Below are positions 42,205-49,930 of a DNA stretch of 64,000 bases, piece after piece. The translations under genes were made by a program, and so were the position numbers. The notes under the pieces are model-generated. The model saw nothing but the letters and a program-made list of their open reading frames with translations. It ran no database searches and was not told the origin of the DNA. Each line of letters begins with the position of its first letter. Positions within the stretch are counted from its first letter, which is position 1. The stretch comes from Flavobacterium sandaracinum (GTDB lineage Bacteria > Bacteroidota > Bacteroidia > Flavobacteriales > Flavobacteriaceae), in assembly GCF_004349135.1 (NCBI RefSeq), contig NZ_SMFN01000002.1, positions 124,001 through 188,000 on the forward strand. The letters are read 5' to 3'.

Positions 42205-43496
42205 TGATTACAACTGCTTTTGTAAAAATATGGGGAGAAACGGTAGGAGCTGTTGCGTGGAATGCGGAAAAAGGTTTGGCAAGTTTTGAGTATGATCCCA
42301 AATTTATAAATACTAAAACCGATTTGGCACCTTTAAAAATGCCGATAATCAATAGCATGAAGCGTATTTTTTCGTTTCCAGAATTACGGGACATAAAAAC
42401 ATTTAAAGGGTTACCGGGATTATTAGCGGATGTATTACCAGATGATTATGGAAATCAATTAATCAATAGCTGGCTTGCACAAAATGGGCGTCCAGAAAAT
42501 AGTATGAACCCCGTTGAACTCTTGTGTTTTATAGGAACACGCGGAATGGGTGCTTTAGAATTTGAACCTTCACAGCTTAAAACTACCAAAAGAGCCTTTG
42601 AAATTGAAGTTGATAATTTGATTCACATTTCTCAAAAAATGCTATCCAAAAGAGATCGTTTTGAAACTAACCTGAGTGACGATGAACAACAAGCCATGTT
42701 GGATATTCTTAAAATAGGAACTTCGGCTGGTGGTGCTCGACCAAAAGCTATTATTGCCTATAACGAAAAAACAGGTCAAGTAAAATCGGGACAGACTAGT
42801 GCTCCAAAAGGTTTTGAGCATTGGTTACTAAAGTTAGATACGGTAAGCGATGTGCAATTTGGCGAAAGCACCGGCTTTGGCAGAATTGAAATGGCCTATT
42901 ACCTAATGGCAAAAGATTGTGAAATTGATATGATGGAGTGCAGGCTATTAGAAGAAAAGGGCAGAGCACATTTCATGACGAAGCGTTTTGACCGGGAGGG
43001 TGGCGAACAAAAACACCACGTACAAACGTTGTGTGCCATGCAGCATTATGATTTTAGCCAAATTACCAGTTTTAGCTACGAACAACTTTTTCAAACGATG
43101 CGTTTGCTGCGATTACCCTATCCAGAGGCAGAACAAATGTACAGAAGGATGGTGTTTAATGTAATCGCAAGAAATTGTGATGATCATACCAAAAACTTTG
43201 CTTTCAGACTAAAGAAAGATGGGAATTGGGAATTGGCACCAGCTTATGATATTTGTTTTGCGTACCGCCCAGGTAGCGATTGGGTAAGTCAACACAATCT
43301 AAGCATCAACGGAAAGAGAAAAGACATTACAAGAGCGGATCTTTTGCAAATTGCGAAGAGCATGAATATTAAAAAGTCTGAAGCGATAATTCAAAAAATT
43401 AGTGATACCGTTACCAACTGGCAGGAATATGCAGCAATAGCTAAAGTGGACGCCAAATTGAAAGAAACAATAGGCAACGCTCATTTAATTTTATAA
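42204..43496 (+). CDS. hipA: HipA-type serine/threonine kinase toxin
   Basis: A 430-residue kinase. The N-terminal 'couple_hipA' domain is at about 1-110 (VKIWGETVGAVAWNAEKGLASFEYDP, ELLCFIGTRGMGALEFEP). The ATP/P-loop segment GTSAGGARPKAIIAY is at about 172-186. The catalytic loop NCDDHTKN has D326, D327 and N331, and the Mg-binding Asp is D349 in LAPAYDICF. All key residues are present, so it is predicted active. In E. coli HipA phosphorylates glutamyl-tRNA synthetase, which halts translation and produces persisters (established there). The target here is inferred. It lies immediately beside the type I RM locus. Confidence 0.96.
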   Translation: MITTAFVKIWGETVGAVAWNAEKGLASFEYDPKFINTKTDLAPLKMPIINSMKRIFSFPELRDIKTFKGLPGLLADVLPDDYGNQLINSWLAQNGRPENSMNPVELLCFIGTRGMGALEFEPSQLKTTKRAFEIEVDNLIHISQKMLSKRDRFETNLSDDEQQAMLDILKIGTSAGGARPKAIIAYNEKTGQVKSGQTSAPKGFEHWLLKLDTVSDVQFGESTGFGRIEMAYYLMAKDCEIDMMECRLLEEKGRAHFMTKRFDREGGEQKHHVQTLCAMQHYDFSQITSFSYEQLFQTMRLLRLPYPEAEQMYRRMVFNVIARNCDDHTKNFAFRLKKDGNWELAPAYDICFAYRPGSDWVSQHNLSINGKRKDITRADLLQIAKSMNIKKSEAIIQKISDTVTNWQEYAAIAKVDAKLKETIGNAHLIL

Positions 43497-43652
43497 AAAT
43501 GGTTGGAGTTCAAGTAATGAAAACAGAAACGGTTAGTGCTAAAAAATTATTTTCTGCTTTGATTTTGATGATTCAAAGAAAGAAGGAGCAGGAATAGGAG
43601 TAGTTGTAAGGCAGAATTACTTTAGATTAAAAATGGACAAACAATTAAATAA

Positions 43653-43694
43653 AAAATCCCTAAAATACTGATTTTAAGTACTATTAGGGATTTT
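43653..43694 (-). terminator. Intrinsic terminator after tRNA-Arg
   Basis: The stem is AAAATCCCTAA (43653-43663) / TTAGGGATTTT (43684-43694), with a 20-base loop. On the minus strand the stem is followed by TTTTTTATTT. It terminates the tRNA transcript, six bases past its 3' end, and may also stop hipA from the other side. Confidence 0.8.
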
Positions 43695-43699
43695 AAAAG

Positions 43700-43773
43700 T
43701 GACCTTGACTGGATTCAAACCAGTAACCTCTTGAGCCGTAATCAAGTGCGCTATTCAGTTGCGCCACAAGGCC
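43700..43773 (-). tRNA. tRNA-Arg (anticodon ACG)
   Basis: A 74-nt cloverleaf. The acceptor stem GGCCTTG/CAAGGTC has one G-U pair at position 2-71. The D-arm stem is GCGC/GCGC, the anticodon arm CTTGA-TTACGGC-TCAAG gives anticodon ACG (inosine-modified, Arg CGN), and the T-arm is ACTGG-TTTGAAT-CCAGT. The discriminator base is A and CCA is not encoded. It reads on the minus strand with its own promoter and terminator. Confidence 0.95.
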
Positions 43774-43808
43774 ATTTGCAAACCGTTATAATAACTTCAT
43801 TGCGGGTG

Positions 43809-43838
43809 CAAATATAAGGATAAATGTGTAATTTGCAA
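43809..43838 (-). promoter_or_regulatory. Promoter of tRNA-Arg
   Basis: On the minus strand it reads TTG (43836-43838), 19 bases, TATATTTG (43809-43816). It is an exact match to the Bacteroidota promoter pattern and lies 36 bp upstream of the mature tRNA 5' end. Confidence 0.75.
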
Positions 43839-43866
43839 CTGTAAAATTGTAAAAAAATAAAAAAAG

Positions 43867-44379
43867 ATGCCGTTAGAAAAGTATATCCGTGATATTCAGG
43901 GATTTCCTAAAGAAGGAATTTTGTTTAAAGACATCACTCCGTTGTTAATTGACCCTAAAGCAAGGAAAAAATGCCTTGATATACTGGTTTCTTCACTCGC
44001 CAATAAAAAAATTGACAAGGTAATAGGAGTAGAAAGTCGGGGTTTTTTCTTTGGAATGTTAATCGCGCAAGAATTAAATGTTGGTTTTATTCCAGTTCGT
44101 AAACCGAATAAGTTGCCTTACGAAACCATTTCTGCAACGTATGATTTAGAATATGGAACCGATACTTTAGAAATACATACTGATGCGATTCAAAAAGGGG
44201 ACCGAATTCTGATTCACGATGATGTTTTAGCCACCGGAGGAACGGCAAAAGCAGTTTGTGAATTGGTGGAACGATTGGGTGGCGAAATCGTGCAATGCAA
44301 TTTCCTAATGGAATTGACTTTCTTAAACGGAAGGGCAAAAATTAAAGGGAACGAGATTTTTGCAGCAATAACGTATTAA
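43867..44379 (+). CDS. apt: Adenine phosphoribosyltransferase
   Basis: A 170-residue purine-salvage enzyme, adenine plus PRPP to AMP. The PRPP-binding motif RILIHDDVLATGGTAKA is at about residues 116-132. The adenine loop and hood contain GVESRGFFFGMLIAQELN and the flexible loop PNKLPYETISATYDLEYGTDTLEIH. It begins with 'LEKYIRDIQGFPKEGILFKDITPLL', invariant in Apt. Full length. It is divergent from the tRNA-Arg gene and its stop codon overlaps that of the small convergent gene at 44376-44516. Confidence 0.97.
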   Translation: MPLEKYIRDIQGFPKEGILFKDITPLLIDPKARKKCLDILVSSLANKKIDKVIGVESRGFFFGMLIAQELNVGFIPVRKPNKLPYETISATYDLEYGTDTLEIHTDAIQKGDRILIHDDVLATGGTAKAVCELVERLGGEIVQCNFLMELTFLNGRAKIKGNEIFAAITY

Positions 44380-44516
44380 TTTAACGCACGTGTGGTTACA
44401 TAATACCTGAAACCAATAATGGCCATTTGCCATTTCTTGGCTTTAGCTAAATCCAAACGTTGCTTAGTAAAACTAGGTAATATGACTTTGTTGATTTGTG
44501 CTAGGATTTTGAACAT
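44376..44516 (-). CDS. Small basic protein of the Flavobacterium 'SsrA-binding-like' 46-aa family
   Basis: A 46-residue frame: MFKILAQINKVILPSFTKQR, then LDLAKAKKWQMAIIGFRYYV and TTRALN. The pattern 'LPSfTKqrLDLaKAkkWQ.AliGwR.YVTtRAL' occurs widely in Flavobacteriaceae as an isolated short gene that is often labelled SsrA-binding protein, but it lacks the SmpB beta-barrel, so that label should not be taken as function. A helical, positively charged N-terminus precedes a semi-hydrophobic segment. The gene converges on apt, with the stop codons overlapping (44376-44379). Confidence 0.72.
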   Translation of the reverse strand: MFKILAQINKVILPSFTKQRLDLAKAKKWQMAIIGFRYYVTTRALN

Positions 44517-44541
44517 AAGGTTTATTTTGGACAAAGATATA

Positions 44542-44575
44542 AAAAAAGACGGTCTTGATTGAAACCGTCTTTTTT
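44542..44575 (-). terminator. Bidirectional-looking terminator of M56 peptidase gene
   Basis: The stem is AAAAAAGACGGT (44542-44553) / ACCGTCTTTTTT (44564-44575) with a 10-base loop. The A and T runs on both sides make it usable in both directions. It lies 9 bp after the M56 gene's stop. Confidence 0.85.
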
Positions 44576-44583
44576 AACACTTA

Positions 44584-46614
44584 CTATTTATTTTCTTTTT
44601 GTTTGGCTTGATAGTCCTCCATTTGCTTCTCGTAGACTTTCATTTTCTTTTCGAAGATTTCCATTTTAGCATTAAAAGGCTTCATTTGTTGATCAAATTC
44701 ATCCATTTTATTTTCAAAATCGGCTATTTGAGGAGCCATTGCTTCCATTTTTGCATTAAATTCTTCCATTTTTTTGTCAAACGCTGCCCATGCTTTTTTA
44801 TCACCATTTACCGGAGAACCTTTAGGCGCTACAGGCGCTTTTGGAAAATTAAGTGCTTTGGGAGTTTTAAAGTTAAAAGTTGGAGGTGTTGGTGGAGTAG
44901 GAGGCGTTGGTGGTTGTTGCATATTGCCTTTACTAGCAACATAGTTTTTAGTAAGGATACGGATGGAATTTTTATTTGACACAGCGTCCTTTTGTACATC
45001 AACAGCGGTTATTTGATTTGGATTCATACTTTCAGCTTCGAGAGGGCTTACTTTTTTTCCATCAATATAATAGTCAGCATCTCCCGGAACACCATTTACC
45101 TCTTTAGTCACCTTTGTAACGGTGTACGTGTCTTTTGTTATTTTATGAATAGATATTTTGTTTGGATCAATTTTTTCAGTGCCTAAGTCGCTATATGGAA
45201 TTTTAAAAGTGAATTGAGAAGCATTTTCATCAGTTTTCTCTTTTGTCGTAATTTTGATAATAGATTGATCCTTATTTTTACTTACATCCATTGTTTTAAT
45301 AGCTTTTGGATCTAATTTATCTAACTCGTTTTGAGTTGTTTTTACCCCATTGATAAAAATTTCTTTGGTTGTAGACAAAGGTGCGTTAGGAGAAATTAAA
45401 ACACTTTTTTTATTCAATTGAATATCATCTTCAGCGAAATCTATGGTAAGGATTCCGTTTTCATTTTTAGAAATAATGATTCCAAATGTATTGATAGCTT
45501 CAGTTCCTTTGATTGCCATTTCCTGATTCTTTTCCTCTCCTTTTTGTAAATTAACTTTAATAGCGATTAATTCATTTTTTGAGTTTCTTTTTATCCTAGA
45601 AAAAACGGCCTTTATTCCATAGTTTTTGTTTAAAGCAGTAGTTTTTTCTTTAAGTTCTTCATCTGTAGTATTTTTATTTATTTTGTACACATCCACTGAA
45701 TTTTCAATTGCTGTGGAAGATTCGATTATCATTTTTTCTGAACTTTTTTCCTGTGCAATGGTTTCAATTTGGAATAAAAACATAAAGGCAAATAGGGCAG
45801 GAAGTACAAGTGCATACTTCCAAGAATTCCTTTTGTTTGATTGATTTTTGTTTAACATAACGATTCGTTTTTTGATTAATGATTGATAAAAATGATTAGT
45901 AATGGCAACACAATTTTCGTGTGTTGTTATTTTTAAAAGCGTGAGTTGATAGGCTTTTTTGTCAGATAGCTTTTTTGTGGCTACGCTATCAGCAATGAAT
46001 TCCAAGTTTTGTAAAATGGCCTTTTTGTACAGCCAAATGAATGGGTTGAACCAAAAAATAACGCAAAAAATTCTAGAAATCAACACATCTACAGTATGAT
46101 TTTGTTCGCTATGCACCTTTTCGTGCTCTAAAATATTCTGTAATTCAAAACTGCTGTATAAGGAAGAATTGTAAACGATTGTATTAAAATAGGAGAAAGG
46201 AGCAATATTTTCTGAGGTATCTATAAATTTAAAATCAGCCTGACGTTCTATTGTTTTTCCTTTAAAAATCTTTCGCAGGCTATAAAAATCAAACCCAAAT
46301 TTGGTCAACAAACCTAATGCTATTGTGCAGTAAGTCAAAGCCAATCCCAAATAAATATACTCCTCAGTATGATTTTCCTCAGCGACGGTTCTTATCGGTA
46401 AGGAAGACCAATCATAATTTACAGGTGTAGGTTCTACCCAGATTATTTGGGTGAAAACTACTAACGGCAAAACAGTAGCAGTTAGTAATCCTGCTAAGAG
46501 GAACCAACGATTTGCAGTAAAAAAAGTTTCTTTGCGCAATAGAAAATGATACGCTATAAAAAACAAAAAAAGTAAACCGCAGGATTTGGTTAGGTAGATT
46601 GCTACTGATTCCAT
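44584..46614 (-). CDS. M56-family (BlaR1/MecR1-like) membrane metallopeptidase
   Basis: A 676-residue sensor protease partnered with the BlaI-type repressor upstream. Membrane helices are at about 5-25, 37-58, 88-108 and 266-286. The zinc site is HEKVH (164-168) on a cytosolic loop, with the third ligand in the EFIADSVA segment (about 204-211). The C-terminal half has no penicillin-binding domain. It has two similar blocks (KEIFINGVKTTQNELDKLDP and ADYYIDGKKVSPLEAESMNP, each followed by I-x-x-xDVxKD...I.I.TK), a PPTPPTPPTPP linker and a charged coiled coil to the end. The signal is unknown. Confidence 0.92.
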   Translation of the reverse strand: MESVAIYLTKSCGLLFLFFIAYHFLLRKETFFTANRWFLLAGLLTATVLPLVVFTQIIWVEPTPVNYDWSSLPIRTVAEENHTEEYIYLGLALTYCTIALGLLTKFGFDFYSLRKIFKGKTIERQADFKFIDTSENIAPFSYFNTIVYNSSLYSSFELQNILEHEKVHSEQNHTVDVLISRIFCVIFWFNPFIWLYKKAILQNLEFIADSVATKKLSDKKAYQLTLLKITTHENCVAITNHFYQSLIKKRIVMLNKNQSNKRNSWKYALVLPALFAFMFLFQIETIAQEKSSEKMIIESSTAIENSVDVYKINKNTTDEELKEKTTALNKNYGIKAVFSRIKRNSKNELIAIKVNLQKGEEKNQEMAIKGTEAINTFGIIISKNENGILTIDFAEDDIQLNKKSVLISPNAPLSTTKEIFINGVKTTQNELDKLDPKAIKTMDVSKNKDQSIIKITTKEKTDENASQFTFKIPYSDLGTEKIDPNKISIHKITKDTYTVTKVTKEVNGVPGDADYYIDGKKVSPLEAESMNPNQITAVDVQKDAVSNKNSIRILTKNYVASKGNMQQPPTPPTPPTPPTFNFKTPKALNFPKAPVAPKGSPVNGDKKAWAAFDKKMEEFNAKMEAMAPQIADFENKMDEFDQQMKPFNAKMEIFEKKMKVYEKQMEDYQAKQKENK

Positions 46615-46653
46615 AAATAATTATTTTAGAAAATGGTATTTATAAACATACAA

Positions 46654-47019
46654 CTATTTTGCTTCTTGATTTTCAATCATGGCTAAAATCTCTCGTAATT
46701 CCGCAGCTGAAATCTTCTCTTCTTTGGCAAAATGAGACACCATATTTTTATAGGAACTATTGAAATAATTATCGATTGCCGTGTGCATAAAGCGTTTTCT
46801 ATAGTCCTCTAAACTTACAATAGGATAGTATTGGTGCGTGTTTCCAAAAGCATTATGAGATACAAAACCTTTTTCTTCCAGATTACGTACAATAGTAGAA
46901 AGTGTGTTGTAATGCGGTTGATCCTCTGTGATTTCAGCCAGGACTTCTTTTACAAATGCTTTTTTTAGCTTCCATAAAATGTGCATGATTTCCTCTTCTT
47001 TGTTGGTCAGTTTTTGCAT
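46654..47019 (-). CDS. BlaI/MecI/CopY-family repressor
   Basis: A 121-residue winged-helix repressor that begins MQKLTNKEEEIMHILWKLKK with the conserved 'EExIMxxLW' first helix. The recognition helix region is HYNTLSTIVRNLEEKGFVSH, and the C-terminal dimerisation helices carry FFNSSYKNMVSHFAKEEKI-type spacing (YFNSSYKNMVSHFAKE). The BlaI cleavage motif for the paired protease should lie between the two halves. It is first in an operon with the M56 protease (39-bp gap). Three evenly spaced AACTA-N6-TAGTT palindromes cover its promoter, so it very likely represses itself. Confidence 0.95.
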   Translation of the reverse strand: MQKLTNKEEEIMHILWKLKKAFVKEVLAEITEDQPHYNTLSTIVRNLEEKGFVSHNAFGNTHQYYPIVSLEDYRKRFMHTAIDNYFNSSYKNMVSHFAKEEKISAAELREILAMIENQEAK

Positions 47020-47036
47020 GATTTTTTTATTTAAAT

Positions 47037-47101
47037 CAAACGTACAACTATATTTTTAGTTTGCAAACTATTTTTATAGTTATTTAACTAATTTTTTAGT
47101 T
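47037..47101 (-). promoter_or_regulatory. blaI promoter with three spaced BlaI-type operators
   Basis: On the minus strand TTTG (47064-47067), 19 bases, TACGTTTG (47037-47044) is an exact Bacteroidota promoter. Three 16-bp palindromes AACTA-N6-TAGTT start at 47046, 47066 and 47086 (ends 47061, 47081, 47101). Their centres are exactly 20 bp apart (two helical turns). The first sits in the spacer and the second overlaps the -33 box. This is the layout expected for cooperative repression. Confidence 0.88.
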
Positions 47102-47221
47102 TTTAACAGATGGAGGAACTGAATTGAAGGGTTAAATCACGTTTTTGAAACGCAAAATAACTCCAAAAAATGCTAATGCATTTATCTAAATACGGTAGAG
47201 AAAAATAATTTTAGGAAACTA

Positions 47222-48448
47222 TTAGTCTTGCTCTTTTCGAACTAATTTTTGCAGCCAGATACAACCCGCTACCGAAAGTATTCCCAGTGTTCCCATGACA
47301 AACCAGTTGGCTTGGTATCCAAAAGTGGCAATAATTTCCAGTCCGGTTTTAGAACTCGCAATGTGTGCTAAACTGAAACTCATCGTAAACAAAGCCATAT
47401 AGCGTCCTTCGTGGCCTTTTGGCGCGCGACTTAAAGCAAAAGAGTTGGAGAAAGGAAAGATGAACATTTCGCCAAAAGTGATAAAAAGTATACTCACAAT
47501 TAGTATTCCTGCCCACATATTAATCATTAAAACGTAGAAACTTAGCGACATCAGGAAGGAACCCCAAAGAATAATTTTAAGTGTATCGATGCCTTTTCTT
47601 TGGCTAAAACTAACAATTGGCATTTCCAGAAAGAAAATCAACAGTCCATTTAGGGATAATAAAAGCCCGCTTTGAAACTCTGTTAACCCAAATTTTTCAT
47701 TGTGATACAGCGGTAAAGTGGTGAAAAGTTGAAAGAAAAGCATGGCTGTAATAAAACAAATAAAGAGAAAAATCCAGAATATTTTGTCTTTGAAAACAGA
47801 AGCTGGAATCTCGGTTTCGCTATTGGCGGAGTCTAAATCGGCTGGTTTTTTGCGTTCTTTTACTAATACCGTAAAAATTAATATCGAAATAATACACGAA
47901 CTTCCATCTACCCAAAATAATCCGCTGTACCCTAAATTCATAATGATTAAACCGCCCAAAGCTGGTCCTGCGGTAAAACCTAAATTTACTGCCAGTCGAA
48001 CTAGAGTCAGCGCTCTGGTGCGATTCTCAGGTTTAGCGTACGTCGCCAAGGACACAAACATTGCGGGACGAAACATGTCAGCCACGGTCATTATAACGAA
48101 CATTCCAATGCATAATCCCCAGAAAGTCCGAATGTATTGTACCAAAAACAGTAATATTCCGCTAGTGAATAAACTGAAAACCATGATTTTATAAAAACCT
48201 ATTTTGTCGGATAATTTACCGCCAAGCCACGAACCTAACATGGAACCAAAACCAAAAGCAACCATAATCCAGCCCACTTGTGCATAGGAAAAACTCAAAT
48301 CTTCTTTCAAATACTTGGACAAAAACGGTAAAACCATTGTACCCGCACGATTGATAAAAGTGATGAGTGTCAGAATCCAAATTTCTCTGGTAAAGCCTCT
48401 GAAATTATTTATGTAACGTTGAAAAGCAGTTTTGAGCATAAGGTTCAT
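47222..48448 (-). CDS. Major facilitator superfamily transporter
   Basis: A 408-residue, 12-helix carrier. Between helices 2 and 3 it has GSWLGGKLSDKIGFYK, the MFS 'GxLaDrxGrkr' signature, and in helix 5 the region GFTAGPALGGLIIMNLGYSGLFWVDG (antiporter-like motif C). A long middle loop (KERKKPADLDSANSETEIP) separates the two halves. It looks like a drug:H+ antiporter of the YfcJ/DHA type. The substrate cannot be named. It is divergent from the DUF1684 gene, and a TAAATTTG box at 48459-48466 (minus strand) could be its -7 element. Confidence 0.92.
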   Translation of the reverse strand: MNLMLKTAFQRYINNFRGFTREIWILTLITFINRAGTMVLPFLSKYLKEDLSFSYAQVGWIMVAFGFGSMLGSWLGGKLSDKIGFYKIMVFSLFTSGILLFLVQYIRTFWGLCIGMFVIMTVADMFRPAMFVSLATYAKPENRTRALTLVRLAVNLGFTAGPALGGLIIMNLGYSGLFWVDGSSCIISILIFTVLVKERKKPADLDSANSETEIPASVFKDKIFWIFLFICFITAMLFFQLFTTLPLYHNEKFGLTEFQSGLLLSLNGLLIFFLEMPIVSFSQRKGIDTLKIILWGSFLMSLSFYVLMINMWAGILIVSILFITFGEMFIFPFSNSFALSRAPKGHEGRYMALFTMSFSLAHIASSKTGLEIIATFGYQANWFVMGTLGILSVAGCIWLQKLVRKEQD

Positions 48449-48599
48449 TTCTAAGCCACAAATTTACAATGTTTTTTAGGAGCTTTTTCCAGCTATTCGT
48501 TACAATCTTTTATTTTTTTAAGAAAAAAATAAAAGGATTTTCACTGCTATCTGGGCTAGGAATCCGTCTTATAAACTTATTTATTCCAATATATAAACG

Positions 48600-48630
48600 T
48601 TGCCGCTTTATAACTTTTAAGCTATTTTTG
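48600..48630 (+). promoter_or_regulatory. Promoter of DUF1684-TatD-TcdA cluster
   Basis: TTG (48600-48602), 20 bases, TATTTTTG (48623-48630) is a Bacteroidota-type promoter. The predicted leader is only about 10 nt before the ATG at 48646. Confidence 0.7.
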
Positions 48631-48645
48631 CATAAAATCATACAA

Positions 48646-49248
48646 ATGAAAAATCTGCTGCTTTTTGTGTTTTTAGTTCAATTGAATTTTTGCTTTGGCC
48701 AAAATAAATTTGATGTTTCGGCGGTGGAAAAATTCCAAACAGAATTGAATGCAGAATATGCCGATGCAAAGACAAGTCCGCTGACTGCAGAAGACTTGGC
48801 AGTTTTTAAAACGCTGGATTTTTATCCTGCAAACGAAACTTTTTATGTGGTTGCAAAGTTAATCAGGATGCCAAAAGAGAAGCCGTTTGAAATGAAAACA
48901 TCAACGGACAGAAAACCAGTGTATGTCAAATATGGTGAACTTTTTTTCACAATTGATGGTCGGGATTTTAAACTGAATGTGTATAAAAATATTGAACTTT
49001 CAAAAAAGAAGGAGTACAAAGACTATTTATTTCTGCCGTTTTCTGATTTGACTTCAGGTCACGAAAGTTATATTGGGGGGAAATATATCGATTTAAGAAT
49101 TCCAAAAGGAGATGCCATTGTGCTTGATTTTAATACGTCTTACAATCCGTATTGCGCGTACAATTCGAAATATTCTTGTCCAAAAGTTCCTTTAGAAAAC
49201 GATTTGGATATCGAAATAAAAGCTGGAGTCAAAAAATTTCACGACTAA
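48646..49248 (+). CDS. DUF1684 secreted protein
   Basis: A 200-residue exported protein. The start is set at MKNLLLFVFLVQLNFCFGQN (the signal peptide, residues 1-19), not at the earlier ATG at 48469, because the promoter box lies between them. The DUF1684 core is recognisable: FQTELNAEYADAKTSPLTAEDLAVFKTLDFYP, then the YGELFFTIDGRDFKLNVYKN strand pair and GHESYIGGKYIDLRIPKGDAIVLDFNTSYNPYCAYNSKYSCP, the conserved 'DFN.aYNPyCaYn..ysCP' end. Function is unknown; conserved in Bacteroidota and Actinobacteria. The stop overlaps the TatD start (TAATG). Confidence 0.9.
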   Translation: MKNLLLFVFLVQLNFCFGQNKFDVSAVEKFQTELNAEYADAKTSPLTAEDLAVFKTLDFYPANETFYVVAKLIRMPKEKPFEMKTSTDRKPVYVKYGELFFTIDGRDFKLNVYKNIELSKKKEYKDYLFLPFSDLTSGHESYIGGKYIDLRIPKGDAIVLDFNTSYNPYCAYNSKYSCPKVPLENDLDIEIKAGVKKFHD

Positions 49249-49919
49249 TGGAATACTTTAATCTGCACACTCACAAATTCACCAATCAGTCCAACGTATT
49301 GGAATTAGTAAATCAATATCCACAGGAATTTGATGCAAGAATTCCGTATTATTCCATCGGGATTCATCCCTGGTTTATTGTTGAAGAACGAATAGAAGCT
49401 GATTTGGCGATAATAGAAAGTAAATTACAAGAGGCAAGTTGTCTCGCTGTGGGCGAATGCGGATTGGACAAACGCATCGAAATTCCTATGGAATTACAAG
49501 AAATGGTTTTTGAAAAGCAATTGCTTTTGGCACAACATTACAATAAACCAGTTGTGATACATTGCGTCGCTGCTTTTCAGGAATTGATAACCATAAAGAA
49601 AAAATTGAATATTTCAGTTCCAATCTTGATTCATGGGTTTTCCAAAAATGCACAAATTGCCAAACAATTAGTGGACAATGGATTTTATATTTCGTTTGGA
49701 AAATATTTGTTACTCAATAAGGAATTAGAAGCTGTTTTTATTAGCGTCCCCAATAGTCGATTTTTTCTGGAAACAGATACAGTTGAAGAAGGAATTGAAG
49801 CTGTTTATGAATTGGCAGCAAAATACAAAAGAGTTTCTGTTAATGAAATACAGGAACTTGTGAATAGTAATTTTAATAAAGTTTTTGATTTTAGATTGTT
49901 CAAGAACTTTAAACTTTAA
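49248..49919 (+). CDS. TatD-family metal-dependent hydrolase
   Basis: A 223-residue TIM-barrel hydrolase. The start is MEYFNLHTHKFTNQSN, overlapping the upstream stop by two bases. The HTH metal motif HTHK is at residues 7-10. Other metal or acid residues are seen in AVGECGLDK, VIHCVAAF, ILIHGFSKN and FLETDT. The protein is shorter than E. coli TatD (about 260), because the barrel ends in NFNKVFDFRL and not in the usual longer tail. Relatives are DNases or D-aminoacyl-tRNA deacylases; the substrate is not assigned. Third member of a tightly spaced cluster with DUF1684 and TcdA. Confidence 0.9.
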   Translation: MEYFNLHTHKFTNQSNVLELVNQYPQEFDARIPYYSIGIHPWFIVEERIEADLAIIESKLQEASCLAVGECGLDKRIEIPMELQEMVFEKQLLLAQHYNKPVVIHCVAAFQELITIKKKLNISVPILIHGFSKNAQIAKQLVDNGFYISFGKYLLLNKELEAVFISVPNSRFFLETDTVEEGIEAVYELAAKYKRVSVNEIQELVNSNFNKVFDFRLFKNFKL

Positions 49920-49930
49920 ACAAAAAAACA

